A stretch of 64,000 nt of DNA. Origin: Hyphomicrobiales bacterium. Its GTDB lineage: Bacteria > Pseudomonadota > Alphaproteobacteria > Rhizobiales > Rhizobiaceae. Location: contig UBJR01000013.1 of assembly GCA_900465675.1 (NCBI GenBank), positions 285,451 through 349,450 on the forward strand, read 5' to 3'. Below, piece by piece: positions 33,978 to 42,894 of the stretch. A model generated the notes under the pieces. That model saw nothing but the letters and a program-made list of their open reading frames with translations. It did not search any database and was not told the origin of the DNA. Each line of letters starts with the position of its first letter. Position 1 is the first letter of the stretch. Made by a program: the position numbers and the translations under genes.

Positions 33978-35516
33978 TTAGAAGCACCGCCCACCCTGAC
34001 AGGCTTCCGCCAACGCTCGCGACAACTGCTCCTGAGTGAACGGCTTCGACAAGCGGACGACACCGCTGAGATCGCCGACGCCTTCCGGAAGCTCCGCGTA
34101 CCCTGTGGCGAGAATGATGGGGAGCGTCGGATATCGCGCTTGGATTTCCTGACAGAGCCGCGCTCCCGTCATGTTCGGCATGGCATGATCGGTGATCACC
34201 ACGTCCGGGAGGTCGCCCGTCTGAAGCGTTGCCAGAGCTTCCTCTCCGGAAGACGCCTGAATAGTGTCCATTCCCAGGTCTTCGAGCAGGAGAACCGTGT
34301 TCATGAGAACGAGGGCGTCGTCGTCGACAGCGAGAACGGTCAACGCCGTCGGAGCTGGGTCTAGCGGCACCTCGGGCGCCGCCTGCGCCTTGGTCTCCGC
34401 CTCGCCCTTGGCGGCAACGGGGAGCCACAGTTCGGCAGTCGTTCCCTCGCCGACGGTTGACCTCAGAATCAGTTCGCCGCCTGACTGTGCCATCAGGCCG
34501 TGCACCATGGGAAGGCCGAGACCCGTCCCCTTGCCGACGCCCTTCGTCGTAAAAAACGGGGTAGTGGCGTTCGCCAGCGTCTCCGCGTTCATCCCCTCGC
34601 CTCGATCGCGAACCGAAAGACACACGTACTCGCCGGGCGGCAGCGTGTGGCGCCTCCCAGAGGTAACATTTTCCAGCGAGGCGGCAATCGTGATTTCTCC
34701 GCCGTCAGGCATGGCGTCGCGGGCGTTGACGACGAGGTTGAGAAGCGCGCTCTCAAGCTGGTTGGAGTCGGTGCGAACTTTTGGAAGGTCGGCGGCGAAG
34801 TCGACACTGATCACAACCTCCGGGCCGATTGTCCGGCGCATCAACTCCGTCATACCACCGACGAGGTCGCCGACGTCCACAGGACCGAGCTGGAGTTCCT
34901 GGCGGCGGGCAAACGCAAGCAGTCGCTGCGTGAGCGTTGCGCCGCGCTGCGCGCCTTGAATAGCGTTGTCGATGAGGCCCTTCACGTCGTCCCGGATCGC
35001 CCGCTTCCTGGCGATTTGGAGGCTGCCGAGTATGGCCGTCAGAAGATTGTTGAAGTCGTGTGCAAGGCCGCCGGTCAACTGTCCAACTGCCTCCATCTTC
35101 TGCGCCTGGAAGATCGCTTCCTGCGCAGCACGCTTCTCGCTGATGTCACGTGTGATCTTCGCGAAGCCGATCAAGCCTCCTTGGGCGTCCCGGATGGGGT
35201 CGATGATGACGTTCGCCCAGAAGCGGGTGCCGTCCTTGCGAAGCCGCCATCCTTCGCGTTCGAAACGACCGTCCCTCGCAGCCGCCTCCAAGGCGCGAGC
35301 CGGAAGGTCGTCCGCCCGATCTTCTTCCGTATAGAAGGTTGAAAAATGCCGTCCGACGATCTCTTGCTCGGTGTAGCCCTTTAGACGTTCCGCGCCTGGG
35401 TTCCAGCTCGTGATCCGACCCTCCGGGTCGAGCATGTAGATAGCGTAGTCGGTGATGGCCTCGATGAGGATCCGATACCGCGCTTCGTCAGTATTGTTGT
35501 GCGTCCCGTCGTCCAT
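33978..35516 (-). CDS. PAS hybrid sensor histidine kinase with receiver
   Basis: A 512-residue cytoplasmic hybrid kinase. ATG 35516 is preferred over an upstream frame start because GGGAGG sits just ahead. PAS/PAC domain (about 12-125, with GRITSWNPGAERLKGY and DGTRFWANVIIDP), HisKA box GGLAHDFNNLLTAI (phospho-His about 150), HATPase (about 190-370, ending GVGKGTGLGLPMVHGLMAQ), and receiver (about 400-508, DVVITDHAMPNMTG). No membrane segment. The partner is unknown. Confidence 0.95.
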   Translation of the reverse strand: MDDGTHNNTDEARYRILIEAITDYAIYMLDPEGRITSWNPGAERLKGYTEQEIVGRHFSTFYTEEDRADDLPARALEAAARDGRFEREGWRLRKDGTRFWANVIIDPIRDAQGGLIGFAKITRDISEKRAAQEAIFQAQKMEAVGQLTGGLAHDFNNLLTAILGSLQIARKRAIRDDVKGLIDNAIQGAQRGATLTQRLLAFARRQELQLGPVDVGDLVGGMTELMRRTIGPEVVISVDFAADLPKVRTDSNQLESALLNLVVNARDAMPDGGEITIAASLENVTSGRRHTLPPGEYVCLSVRDRGEGMNAETLANATTPFFTTKGVGKGTGLGLPMVHGLMAQSGGELILRSTVGEGTTAELWLPVAAKGEAETKAQAAPEVPLDPAPTALTVLAVDDDALVLMNTVLLLEDLGMDTIQASSGEEALATLQTGDLPDVVITDHAMPNMTGARLCQEIQARYPTLPIILATGYAELPEGVGDLSGVVRLSKPFTQEQLSRALAEACQGGRCF

Positions 35517-35718
35517 GTCGCCTCCCGATATCGAACCGTCAGCCAAATGACGCCTACTCACTAGCCCGAAGCTATCCTTTCTCTTACCGCGATATCACGG
35601 TGATGCAAGGATTCGATTGAGATTCCGCCACCCTGGACTTTGGTCCGTGGTGATGCGCGGACCATGGACATCTTCCCATTTCGGTGCGAGGCTGCCTGCA
35701 ACCGCAGGAGGAAATCAC

Positions 35719-36126
35719 ATGCCACGCAATCAAGGACCCGCCGCCAACGCGATCGACGTCGAGGTCGGCGCCCGCATCAGAAGTCGGCGCAAGGTTCTCG
35801 GCATCTCGCAATCGGCCCTCGGCGAGGGGCTTGGCATCACGTTCCAGCAAATCCAGAAGTACGAAAAGGGTTCGAACCGTGTCGGCGCAAGCAGACTGCA
35901 AGGAATCGCGAACCTGCTCGGTACGACGCCGGCCGCGCTTCTTGGCGAGGAGGAAGGCGGGAGCGCCCAGAAGTCGCCGGAACTCGAAGCCATCGAGAAG
36001 ATGATCGGAACCTCGGAAGGCGCCGCTTTGAACCGGGCCTTTGCAAGAATTGCGGATGCGGGCGTCCGAAGATCGATCATCAGCCTCGTCAAGGCCTTGG
36101 CGAGGGATGTCGAAGAAGCTGATTAG
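35719..36126 (+). CDS. XRE family transcriptional regulator
   Basis: A 135-residue protein from ATG 35719 behind AGGAGGAAA. Residues 14-70 are a Cro/C1-type helix-turn-helix (IRSRRKVLGISQSALGEGLGITFQQIQKYEKGSNRV). The helical C-terminal half ends in VRRSIISLVKALA. This layout is common in rhizobial chromosomes and plasmids; targets unknown. A terminator follows. Confidence 0.92.
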   Translation: MPRNQGPAANAIDVEVGARIRSRRKVLGISQSALGEGLGITFQQIQKYEKGSNRVGASRLQGIANLLGTTPAALLGEEEGGSAQKSPELEAIEKMIGTSEGAALNRAFARIADAGVRRSIISLVKALARDVEEAD

Positions 36127-36149
36127 GCCCTCCCAACGACCAGAGAGGC

Positions 36150-36168
36150 GGCGCCTCAAGGCGCCTTT
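36150..36168 (+). terminator. Terminator after XRE regulator
   Basis: Stem GGCGCC/GGCGCC with a TCAA loop followed by TTTCT, 24 bases past the stop. Confidence 0.65.
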
Positions 36169-36240
36169 CTGGTGCGATCACTAAGCAGCCAGCTTTTCTC
36201 CTTCGATCTGAGGCTGGGCAATTGTCGCCGCGGCGCCACA

Positions 36241-36267
36241 GCACCCCCCCTCGTCGGGGGGGGGTGC
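36241..36267. repeat. Long GC hairpin with C7/G9 arms
   Basis: GCACCCCCCC at 36241-36250 faces a G-run ending GTGC at 36265-36267, giving a 10-bp stem of almost pure C/G. No gene function is assigned. Confidence 0.7.
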
Positions 36268-36341
36268 GCCTCGCCCGCCGCCGCCGTACCCTCTCGGGTC
36301 CTCGGGCTGGCCGTTCCTGAGGCTCGCGTTTGGAGGCGAAT

Positions 36342-36379
36342 GCCCTGATTCAGGACCGTAGAGCGGACGCCTGACCGGC
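36342..36379 (+). repeat. 38-bp dispersed repeat, copy 2
   Basis: Identical to 25218-25255. This copy abuts the end of the decayed iron-permease copy. Confidence 0.85.
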
Positions 36380-36384
36380 CTCGC

Positions 36385-36745
36385 TCGCCCTGGCCTCGTT
36401 GTGGCGACGTCTTCGTTCCGACTTCTCGAAGCTGGGCTTCGTCGAGCTTCTCGATGCCGACGAACTTGTTCTGCACCTACGACGTCAGAATCAGCTCGTC
36501 AAGCTTCCCCTGCAACGCCTTGCCGTCTCGGTTCTGCGAGTTCTGCAGGACGACACCATCAGAAAGGTGATAATCGTGGTGCTCGTGTTGATGACGAGCT
36601 GGCAGTTCTCGGAGTAGTCGAAGATCGCCCATATCAGGACGAGCGTAACCGCGAGCACGAATGTTGCGGCTTCCCGGACAGGTCTGCGCCGGTGGTTGCG
36701 AATTTGGAGGAAAACTTGGAGGCGGCGTTGTCGCTCATGGCTAGA
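36385..36745 (-). pseudogene. Decayed copy of the iron-permease family gene
   Basis: The minus strand carries, in three frames, pieces of the protein at 47547: a start like SNN..SKF..KFATT, FDYSENCQLVINTSTTIITFLMV, NSQNRDGKALQ.KLDEL, and QNKFVGIEKLDEAQLRE. At least two frameshifts and a stop break it. It ends next to the 38-bp repeat. Confidence 0.85.
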
Positions 36746-36794
36746 ACGATTGCATTCCTCGTCAATGCGTAAGCGGCCGTCTGACGCACCTACC

Positions 36795-37370
36795 CTATAG
36801 GCGTCGCAGGAATTCTTCGGTTGTAAGCACCTCTGCCTGAACAGAGAACCTGTTGCCAAGCAGCCTGAGGGTGGCGTCGTGCGTTTCATCTGCGCCACTG
36901 CACACGGCGTCGCTCAGAAGTTTCACCTCGTATCCAAGATCGATCGCTCCGAGCACGGCCGCGAGGACACAGACGTCTGTCTCCCCTCCCGTGAACGCCA
37001 GCGTACCCACCGCTTCGGACTGAAGGATTCGGTGAAGTCGTCCATCGATCCAGGGCGAGTAAGTCATCTTGTCGAAGGTGCGGGCGGGCGGGACGTACCG
37101 GACCAGTTCCGGAACGACGTCCACGAGCCGCCGATTAATCTGCCCCAGCGTCATCGCCTCCCATTTCCGGTAGTAGGCTTTCCACATACCCGTCGCCTCG
37201 GCGGCACTGGCTGGAGGAACGAAGCGTGTGAAGATTGTCCTTTCGGGATGGCGAGCAGCCACCTCGGTAACCGCAGGCGAGATACTAGACATCCACGGCA
37301 CGTGCCAGGGCGTGTCTTCCGCGAACATCGACTGCATGTCGATGCAGAGATGGATCCACTTGCCCGGCAT
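36795..37370 (-). CDS. Isochorismatase-like cysteine hydrolase
   Basis: A 191-residue hydrolase of the isochorismatase/nicotinamidase fold. The catalytic Asp lies in LCIDMQSMF (about 11), the Lys probably in the YSPWIDGRL-preceding segment FDKMTYSP, and the nucleophile Cys in GGETDVCVLAAVLGA. The substrate cannot be told from sequence. It follows the gene at 37374 by 3 bases, so the two form an operon. Confidence 0.92.
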   Translation of the reverse strand: MPGKWIHLCIDMQSMFAEDTPWHVPWMSSISPAVTEVAARHPERTIFTRFVPPASAAEATGMWKAYYRKWEAMTLGQINRRLVDVVPELVRYVPPARTFDKMTYSPWIDGRLHRILQSEAVGTLAFTGGETDVCVLAAVLGAIDLGYEVKLLSDAVCSGADETHDATLRLLGNRFSVQAEVLTTEEFLRRL

Positions 37371-37373
37371 GTG

Positions 37374-37682
37374 TCAGGCGGCTGAGGACGTTGCCTCGCC
37401 ATCAGGCGAGACGGCCGGAAGCTCAGCTCTATCTTCGGTAAATCGGGGACCTTGATCTTCGCTGTCGCCGTCGGAACGGCTCCAGTCGTCCTGCGCAGGA
37501 TCGCGGTCCTCGGCAAAGGTAGTGAGCTGGACCATCATGGCCTTGGCGCGATTGATGATGGTATCGCCTTCGAGGGTGTCGGCCGCCATCGTGACCGAGA
37601 CCAGTTCGCCGCCCTGGCCTCTGAACTCGACAGTCGTCATTCCATCGTTGGTATCGCCGACATGCGTATCTATGAGCTGCAT
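37374..37682 (-). CDS. Hypothetical protein
   Basis: A 102-residue protein; ATG 37682 is used because GGAGG lies 6 bases ahead (ATG 37694 is also in frame). A small beta-rich N-terminus (TTVEFRGQGGELVSVTM) followed by a helix and an acidic disordered tail. It precedes the isochorismatase-like gene in the same operon. No family recognised. Confidence 0.65.
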   Translation of the reverse strand: MQLIDTHVGDTNDGMTTVEFRGQGGELVSVTMAADTLEGDTIINRAKAMMVQLTTFAEDRDPAQDDWSRSDGDSEDQGPRFTEDRAELPAVSPDGEATSSAA

Positions 37683-37761
37683 TGAAGCCTCCATCTTCCT
37701 AGCGCCTAAAGCGTCATTCCGCGCGTAAGTTCCGGTCCGAAAACCGACGGGAACAAAAATT

Positions 37762-37925
37762 CATGATGCGCAAGGTGGCGTGCGCCGCGCAGTCGGAAAA
37801 AGGCAAAACAGGATTCCTGCTACGCCGGGACGAGACGCAGGGCCAGATCGAACGCCTTGGAACAGGTCTTTGAGATTCTCGGCAAGTCGGCTCGTGGCAA
37901 GACCTGTGAAGCAATCCATCGATTG
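37762..37925 (+). pseudogene. Fragment of a DUF892 gene
   Basis: Encodes KVACAAQSEKGKTGFLLRRDETQG and, after a one-base shift, EQVFEILGKSARGKTCEAIH, clearly a copy of residues 37-85 of the DUF892 protein at 3064. Both ends are lost. Confidence 0.85.
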
Positions 37926-38061
37926 CCTAGACGCCTGCAAAAACGACGACGGCTACCGAACGCATGCAAAACTCCTGCCGCAGAATTCTAAATCTATCAT
38001 CGCTGCTCCGCTGTCCGATCGGCATCGCCACCCCATTGAAGAACCGTAGAAACCAGCGGCA

Positions 38062-39474
38062 CTACGAACATCGTGCGATGACCGCAGTCAGACGTTCGCA
38101 GATCCGGACCACGTTCTTCACAGGTGCTGTCGCAACTCCGAGAAGCAACCCTGCCTCTGCCGCTTGAGCGGACGAGTACCAGGGCGAGAGCGGTGCGGGA
38201 AACGTGCCGAAGGTCAGCGCCTCTCTGGCGATCGCCACATCGGGGGCACCTTTCGGCAGCTTAAGTAGTACTGAAAGCCCAGGGGCCGAGACATTTTCAG
38301 GGCCCAGAGCGTCGCGGAAATAGTCGAGAACCGGCTGGCGCGTCGCTGCGTAGGCTCGTTTGATCCGCCTAAGATGCCGCAGGTAATGCCCTTCCCGTAT
38401 GAACTCCGAGATGGCCAACTGAACCGACGGACCGGGAGGTGGAGACAGGCAGGCAGCCACCTCGCCGAACAGGCTTGCGAGTTCGATGGGAGCTATGACG
38501 AACCCAAGTCTCAGCGCCGGACTGATTGTCTTGCTGAACGACCCAACGTGAATGACGCGCCCGTGATTATCGATGGAGGCAAGGGCCGGAGCAGCCCGCC
38601 CGGTCAACTGGAGCTCGCTGAGGTAGTCGTCCTCGATGATCCAGGCTCCAAGTCGTTCCGCCCAATCAATAAGTTGCAGGCGTCTCTGCAACGACAGTGT
38701 CGCTCCCAGCGGCGCTTGCTGCCCCGGTGTCAGGACGGCGAGCCTCGCCTCGGGGTGGTGACGTACCGCGTGGTCGAATTCAAACCCTTCGCCATCTACC
38801 GGAATCGGAACCGGGAGCACGCGGGCAAGCTCCAAGGCCCGCCTCGTCCATGGAAAACCCGGCTCCTCGAACCACGCGCTTCTGCCCTGGAGCCCCAAGA
38901 CGTTGAGCGCTAGTCCCAGCCCTCCCGCGAAGCCGCCGGTGATGATGACCTGCGAGGGCGAGCAGTTTATGCCCCTCGCTACAGCCAGGTAGGCCGCGAT
39001 TTCGCGTCTCAATTCGAGTTCTCCGCGAGGATCCGGGTACAGAGGCGGCGCACTAAGCTCCGAACGGACGGCGCTTGCTCGCATTCGCGCGAGCAACGTG
39101 GATGGCATCGTAGAAGATGACGGAACACCCATCTGGAAGAGTGCCGGCCCCTGGGTCATCTCCAGATAGGTTTCGATGAACGATCCTGCGATCGACGACC
39201 GTTCTGTCTTAGGAGATGATCGGGGGCGATCGGCCACGTGGGTGCCAGCGGCTCTCGATCCAATGATCAACTGAGCCGCGGCGAGCTTTTCGTAGGCCGT
39301 GCGCACGGTCCCGCGCGCGACGCCAAGCTGGGCCGCGAGATCCTGCCACGACGGAAGTCGCGCCCCTGGCTCAAGCACCCCATCCTGTATCGCTTTCCCA
39401 ATTCCCCTTCGGATTTGCTCCGACAAGGTAACTTTTTCCGACCTGTCCACGGTCAGTTTCAGCAGATCACTCAT
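38062..39474 (-). CDS. MocR-type regulator (GntR helix-turn-helix plus aminotransferase domain)
   Basis: A regulator of about 470 residues. An N-terminal GntR winged helix (residues 10-75: LSEQIRRGIGKAIQDG, LPSWQDLAAQLGVARGTVRTAYEKL) joins an aminotransferase class I-like domain with the PLP lysine motif GSFSKTISPALRLGFV. MocR proteins bind PLP adducts and usually control a neighbouring operon; here the divergent cupin/CMD/HD cluster (39568-41830) is the obvious candidate. An in-frame start at 39489 is also possible. Confidence 0.93.
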   Translation of the reverse strand: MSDLLKLTVDRSEKVTLSEQIRRGIGKAIQDGVLEPGARLPSWQDLAAQLGVARGTVRTAYEKLAAAQLIIGSRAAGTHVADRPRSSPKTERSSIAGSFIETYLEMTQGPALFQMGVPSSSTMPSTLLARMRASAVRSELSAPPLYPDPRGELELRREIAAYLAVARGINCSPSQVIITGGFAGGLGLALNVLGLQGRSAWFEEPGFPWTRRALELARVLPVPIPVDGEGFEFDHAVRHHPEARLAVLTPGQQAPLGATLSLQRRLQLIDWAERLGAWIIEDDYLSELQLTGRAAPALASIDNHGRVIHVGSFSKTISPALRLGFVIAPIELASLFGEVAACLSPPPGPSVQLAISEFIREGHYLRHLRRIKRAYAATRQPVLDYFRDALGPENVSAPGLSVLLKLPKGAPDVAIAREALTFGTFPAPLSPWYSSAQAAEAGLLLGVATAPVKNVVRICERLTAVIARCS

Positions 39475-39567
39475 GCGATCATGGTACACTACTTCTTCGG
39501 CTTCTTGGTTCTTTTTTCTGCATCACGGAGAGCGCATTTTGAGTGCGTCTCTGAAGGAGAATAGACC

Positions 39568-39987
39568 ATGAAACGATCGATGAATTCAGCCTTGGCCGCA
39601 CTAGCGATTACCGTCTCGCTTGCCGCCCCTGCGCCGGCCCACGATGCCGAGCGGGAGAGCGTCACACCGAGGTTCGCCCAGGCAATCGGCAACATCCCAG
39701 GCAAGATCATGCGCGTCGTCGAGGTGGATTACGCGCCCGGCGCCGCGTCCGTCGCCCACACGCACGCGCCGTCCGCTTTCGTCTACGCCTACGTCCTCTC
39801 TGGTGAGGTGGAATCGAAGGTCAACGACGGCGACATCCGCCGCTACAAAGCAGGCGATAGCTGGTTCGAAGCGCCCGGAGCAATTCACGCCGTCAGCCGC
39901 AACGCCAGTGAGACGGCTCCTGCGAAACTGCTCGCCGTATTCGTTGTCGACTCCAGCGAAACGAAGCTCACCACCCCCGTCAAGTAA
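39568..39987 (+). CDS. Exported cupin protein
   Basis: A 139-residue protein with a signal peptide (residues 1-24, ending PAPAHA-like PAPAH) and a cupin barrel: the metal motif HTHAPSAFVYAYVLSGEVE and the second motif DSWFEAPGAIHAVSRN. The substrate is unknown; it may handle a small organic or reactive compound in the periplasm. First gene of a cluster with a CMD protein and two HD proteins, divergent from the MocR regulator. Confidence 0.9.
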   Translation: MKRSMNSALAALAITVSLAAPAPAHDAERESVTPRFAQAIGNIPGKIMRVVEVDYAPGAASVAHTHAPSAFVYAYVLSGEVESKVNDGDIRRYKAGDSWFEAPGAIHAVSRNASETAPAKLLAVFVVDSSETKLTTPVK

Positions 39988-40004
39988 CTGAAGGAATCCG
40001 AACA

Positions 40005-40460
40005 ATGACAAGAAGACTCGACTACAATCAGGTTGCTCCGAACGGCGCCAAGGCGCTTGGTGGAGTCTACGGCTATGTCCTGCAGAGCGGCCTACCCGGC
40101 GAGCTGGTAGATCTCGTATATCTGCGCATTTCCCAGATCAACAACTGCGCCTACTGCCTCGACATGCACACCCGCGAACTCATCAAGAGGGGCGTCAAGA
40201 TCGAGAAGTTGGCCCTGGTCCAGGCTTGGGAGGAAGGCGGAAGCCTCTTCAGCGGCGAAGAACGTGCAGCGCTTGCATGGGCAGAAACCGTGACGCTCGT
40301 TGCCGATACCGGCGTACCGGACGATGAATACAAGGCGGCGCGCCAGGTCTTCGACGAGAAGCAGCTTGTCGATCTGACGATCGCGATCAGCCTGATGAAC
40401 AGCTACAATCGCATGGCGATCAGCTTCCGCAACACGCCTCAAGCGCTTCTCGAGGCCTGA
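40005..40460 (+). CDS. Carboxymuconolactone decarboxylase / AhpD-like protein
   Basis: A 151-residue AhpD-like protein with the redox motif NNCAYCLDMH (Cys 48, Cys 51, His 55) in the CMD fold. Such proteins act as alkylhydroperoxidases or in unknown redox steps. It follows the cupin gene by 17 bases and precedes the HD genes by 13, so one transcript is likely. Confidence 0.93.
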   Translation: MTRRLDYNQVAPNGAKALGGVYGYVLQSGLPGELVDLVYLRISQINNCAYCLDMHTRELIKRGVKIEKLALVQAWEEGGSLFSGEERAALAWAETVTLVADTGVPDDEYKAARQVFDEKQLVDLTIAISLMNSYNRMAISFRNTPQALLEA

Positions 40461-40473
40461 GGGAGGACCGAAC

Positions 40474-41136
40474 ATGGCCGTTGCTGAAATTTCTGGAATA
40501 CGAATACCGGACAGCAGGCTCGCCCGCGAGGCGAGCGAGTTCATCCGGGAAACCGAAAGCACGCTGTTGTTCGACCATTCCACGCGCGTCTATCTATGGG
40601 GCGCAATGGCCGGGCACCGCATTGGTGTGAACTTCGATCCGGAACTGCTGTACACGGCGGCCATGTTTCACGACGTCGGCCTGACTGCAGGATTCGGGAA
40701 TAGCAAGCTGCGTTTCGAAGTCGATGGCGCGAACGCAGCCCGTGATTTCCTCCGCAGCCACGGCGTGACGGAAGAAAACATGCAGAAGGTCTGGCTCGCG
40801 ATCGCGCTGCACACGACGCCCGGCATTTCCGCGCATCTGAACCCGATCGCCGCTCTTACCGCCGAGGGTGTAATGATGGACCTCGTCGGCGCCGGATACG
40901 ACCGATTTACCGAAGACCAGCGAACCGCCGTAGAAACTGCATATCCACGCGGAGCCTACTTCGCCGAACACCTGCTCCAAGCACTATACGATGGCCTTGA
41001 GCATCGGCCCGAGGTCACGCAGGGAACAGGTCTCGCCGACGTCATGGCGGAGAAGAACCCTCATTTTCATCGCCGCAATTTCTGCTGCCTGATGAGGAAT
41101 TCTCCGTGGGCATGCGACGACTGCAGCAACAACTGA
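40474..41136 (+). CDS. HD-domain hydrolase, copy 1
   Basis: A 220-residue metal-dependent HD protein. Metal ligands are visible as FDHSTRVYLWG (His), MFHDVGLT (His-Asp), IALHTTPG (His) and a later Asp in MMDLVGAGYD. The pattern with RVYLWG..AGH and FEVDGANAARDFL is close to the cyanamide-hydratase-like branch of HD proteins, but the substrate is not established. The C-terminus ends in a Cys-rich CDDCSNN. Confidence 0.88.
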   Translation: MAVAEISGIRIPDSRLAREASEFIRETESTLLFDHSTRVYLWGAMAGHRIGVNFDPELLYTAAMFHDVGLTAGFGNSKLRFEVDGANAARDFLRSHGVTEENMQKVWLAIALHTTPGISAHLNPIAALTAEGVMMDLVGAGYDRFTEDQRTAVETAYPRGAYFAEHLLQALYDGLEHRPEVTQGTGLADVMAEKNPHFHRRNFCCLMRNSPWACDDCSNN

Positions 41137-41149
41137 GAAGGACGCCCCC

Positions 41150-41830
41150 ATGCCTGCGAGACTAGAAGGAGTTTCTGTTCCCGACAGCCAGATTGCCCGC
41201 GAGGTCACCGAGTTCATCCGCGACACCGAAAGCGATCTGCTGTTCAACCATTCCGTCCGAGTATACTTCTGGGGAGCAATGGCCGGATACAAGAAGGGGA
41301 TGACCTTCGACCCTGAATTGCTCTACACGGCCTCGATGTTTCACGACCTCGGGCTGACAGGGCAGTACGGCGACAGCCAGCTCCGCTTCGAAGTCGATGG
41401 TGCCAATGCCGCAGCCGAGTTCCTTCGAACCCGTGGGATCGGGCCAGAGCAGATCGAGATCGTCTGGAACGCTGTGGCACTTCACACTACTCCTGGCATT
41501 CCCGAATTCATGCGCCCTGAGATCGCGTTGGTTCAGACAGGCGCCGGAATGGACGTCGTCGGACGTGGTTTTGATGAGTTCTCGCCTGCGGAACGTGAGG
41601 CTGTCATCAAGGCATACCCTCGCGAAGCTGACTTCGCGGAAGGCATCGTCGATGCCTTCTATGACGGAATGAAGCAACGCCCTCAAACCACGTTCGGCAC
41701 GTTCAACGACGACATCCTCGCGTTCAAGGATCCAGAGTTCGAGCGGGTCGACATCTGTAAGGCGATCTTCAGTTCTCGATGGAAACTCCACGCCCACCGC
41801 TGCGGACAGGACTGCGATCACGCTCACTGA
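41150..41830 (+). CDS. HD-domain hydrolase, copy 2
   Basis: A 226-residue paralogue of the preceding protein, similar over its whole length (FIRDTESDLLFNHSVRVYFWGAMAGY, MFHDLGLTGQYG, RFEVDGANAAAEFL, ALHTTPGIPEF). The cluster thus carries a tandem duplication that has diverged and may have two substrate preferences. The C-terminus is again Cys/His-rich (HRCGQDCDHAH). Confidence 0.88.
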   Translation: MPARLEGVSVPDSQIAREVTEFIRDTESDLLFNHSVRVYFWGAMAGYKKGMTFDPELLYTASMFHDLGLTGQYGDSQLRFEVDGANAAAEFLRTRGIGPEQIEIVWNAVALHTTPGIPEFMRPEIALVQTGAGMDVVGRGFDEFSPAEREAVIKAYPREADFAEGIVDAFYDGMKQRPQTTFGTFNDDILAFKDPEFERVDICKAIFSSRWKLHAHRCGQDCDHAH

Positions 41831-41927
41831 GAAGCGGATGGCGGCTGGGCGACGTCGCATTTGCCTGCTGCTGGGAATACTCGGTCAGCGGACGTACCGT
41901 GATCTACAAGCGAAGGATAGTAGAAAC

Positions 41928-42095
41928 ATGAAGAAACGAACATTTCTCGTCACCGGCGCTAGCAAAGGCATCGGAAGAGCGCTCTCCCACGGCCTAGTCG
42001 ACACAGGTCACCGGGTCGTCGGCATAGCATGCGGCAAGGACTCGACCTTCCCCGGTGAACTGGTCACCGGAGCCTGGAGCTCGTCGCCTTTCTGA
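41928..42095 (+). pseudogene. Truncated SDR gene
   Basis: The first ~45 residues of a short-chain dehydrogenase (KRTFLVTGASKGIGRALSHGL) run into unrelated sequence and a stop at 42095. The catalytic part is missing. Near 42096-42187 another relic ends in LARGQIKEHIEHLDMLKSKIG before a TGA; its parent is not recognised. 42200-42340 shows nothing. Confidence 0.75.
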
Positions 42096-42398
42096 ACGTG
42101 GGCCAGAACCGCGAACCTCTGAGCGTCACCAAGCTGGCACGCGGGCAGATTAAGGAGCATATCGAACATCTCGACATGCTGAAGTCGAAGATCGGCTGAT
42201 GGCAGGTGGGGGCTGGACGCCGCCGGCCCTCACCCCTCGATTGCCTCGGCAACGTTGCCGGCTTGCTCACGGACCGATAGAACTTGCTCCGCATTCGAGT
42301 TGAAGGCTGAAAAAAGCAGCCCGTATTGGAGAGGATGACCCATAGTCGACGACCTGCAGAAAAAGACGACGGACTGGTTCAGCAACCTGCCGCCCGTT

Positions 42399-42872
42399 TT
42401 GCCGGCGGAGATGATCGGCATCTGGCGCGGTGAAGGCGTTCCATCGGGGCATCCGCTCGACGGCGTGCTCGAAAACCTGCAGTGGTTCGGTAAGAGGTTC
42501 CATCACGATCTAAGAGCCGACGCCCTGCTCTTCCAGTGGCGGCCTGGGAGGCTCGTGCCGATCGATCCGACTTTCTTCCCTCCCCGGCTTGCTATCCGAT
42601 TCGCAGCGTTCGGCAGGACATCAATTGCCAGAAACTGGTTCTCGTACCTGCAGAGAGCGTTCCGTGCGAGAAGCACGACCGCATCGTTGAAGCTGAGGAG
42701 CGCCAGCCACGACGAGACTGCGGCCATGGTCTACGACAAGCAGCCAATCGTCGACTACTTCAGGCGGATCGGCGACGACGAACTGGCGGGCATGATGGTC
42801 GTCCGTGGCGACGACCGTCGATACTTCTTCCGCCTGCGGCGCGTCCACGGGCCGGGTCGAGTGCGCCCTTGA
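42399..42872 (+). CDS. GXWXG/DUF4334 domain protein
   Basis: About 157 residues from TTG 42399, but similarity to the family begins about 18 codons earlier (TTDWFSNLPPVLP), where the frame has no ATG or GTG before a stop; the true start may be lost. The GXWXG part (IGIWRGEGVPSGHPLDGVLENLQWFGKRF) is followed by DUF4334 (AAMVYDKQPIVDYFRRI..ELAGMMVVRGDDRRYFFRLRR). Function unknown. It may be a decaying gene, as the surroundings are full of relics. Confidence 0.7.
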   Translation: MPAEMIGIWRGEGVPSGHPLDGVLENLQWFGKRFHHDLRADALLFQWRPGRLVPIDPTFFPPRLAIRFAAFGRTSIARNWFSYLQRAFRARSTTASLKLRSASHDETAAMVYDKQPIVDYFRRIGDDELAGMMVVRGDDRRYFFRLRRVHGPGRVRP

Positions 42873-42894
42873 CGATGGTCGTTCCTAAGTCTGC

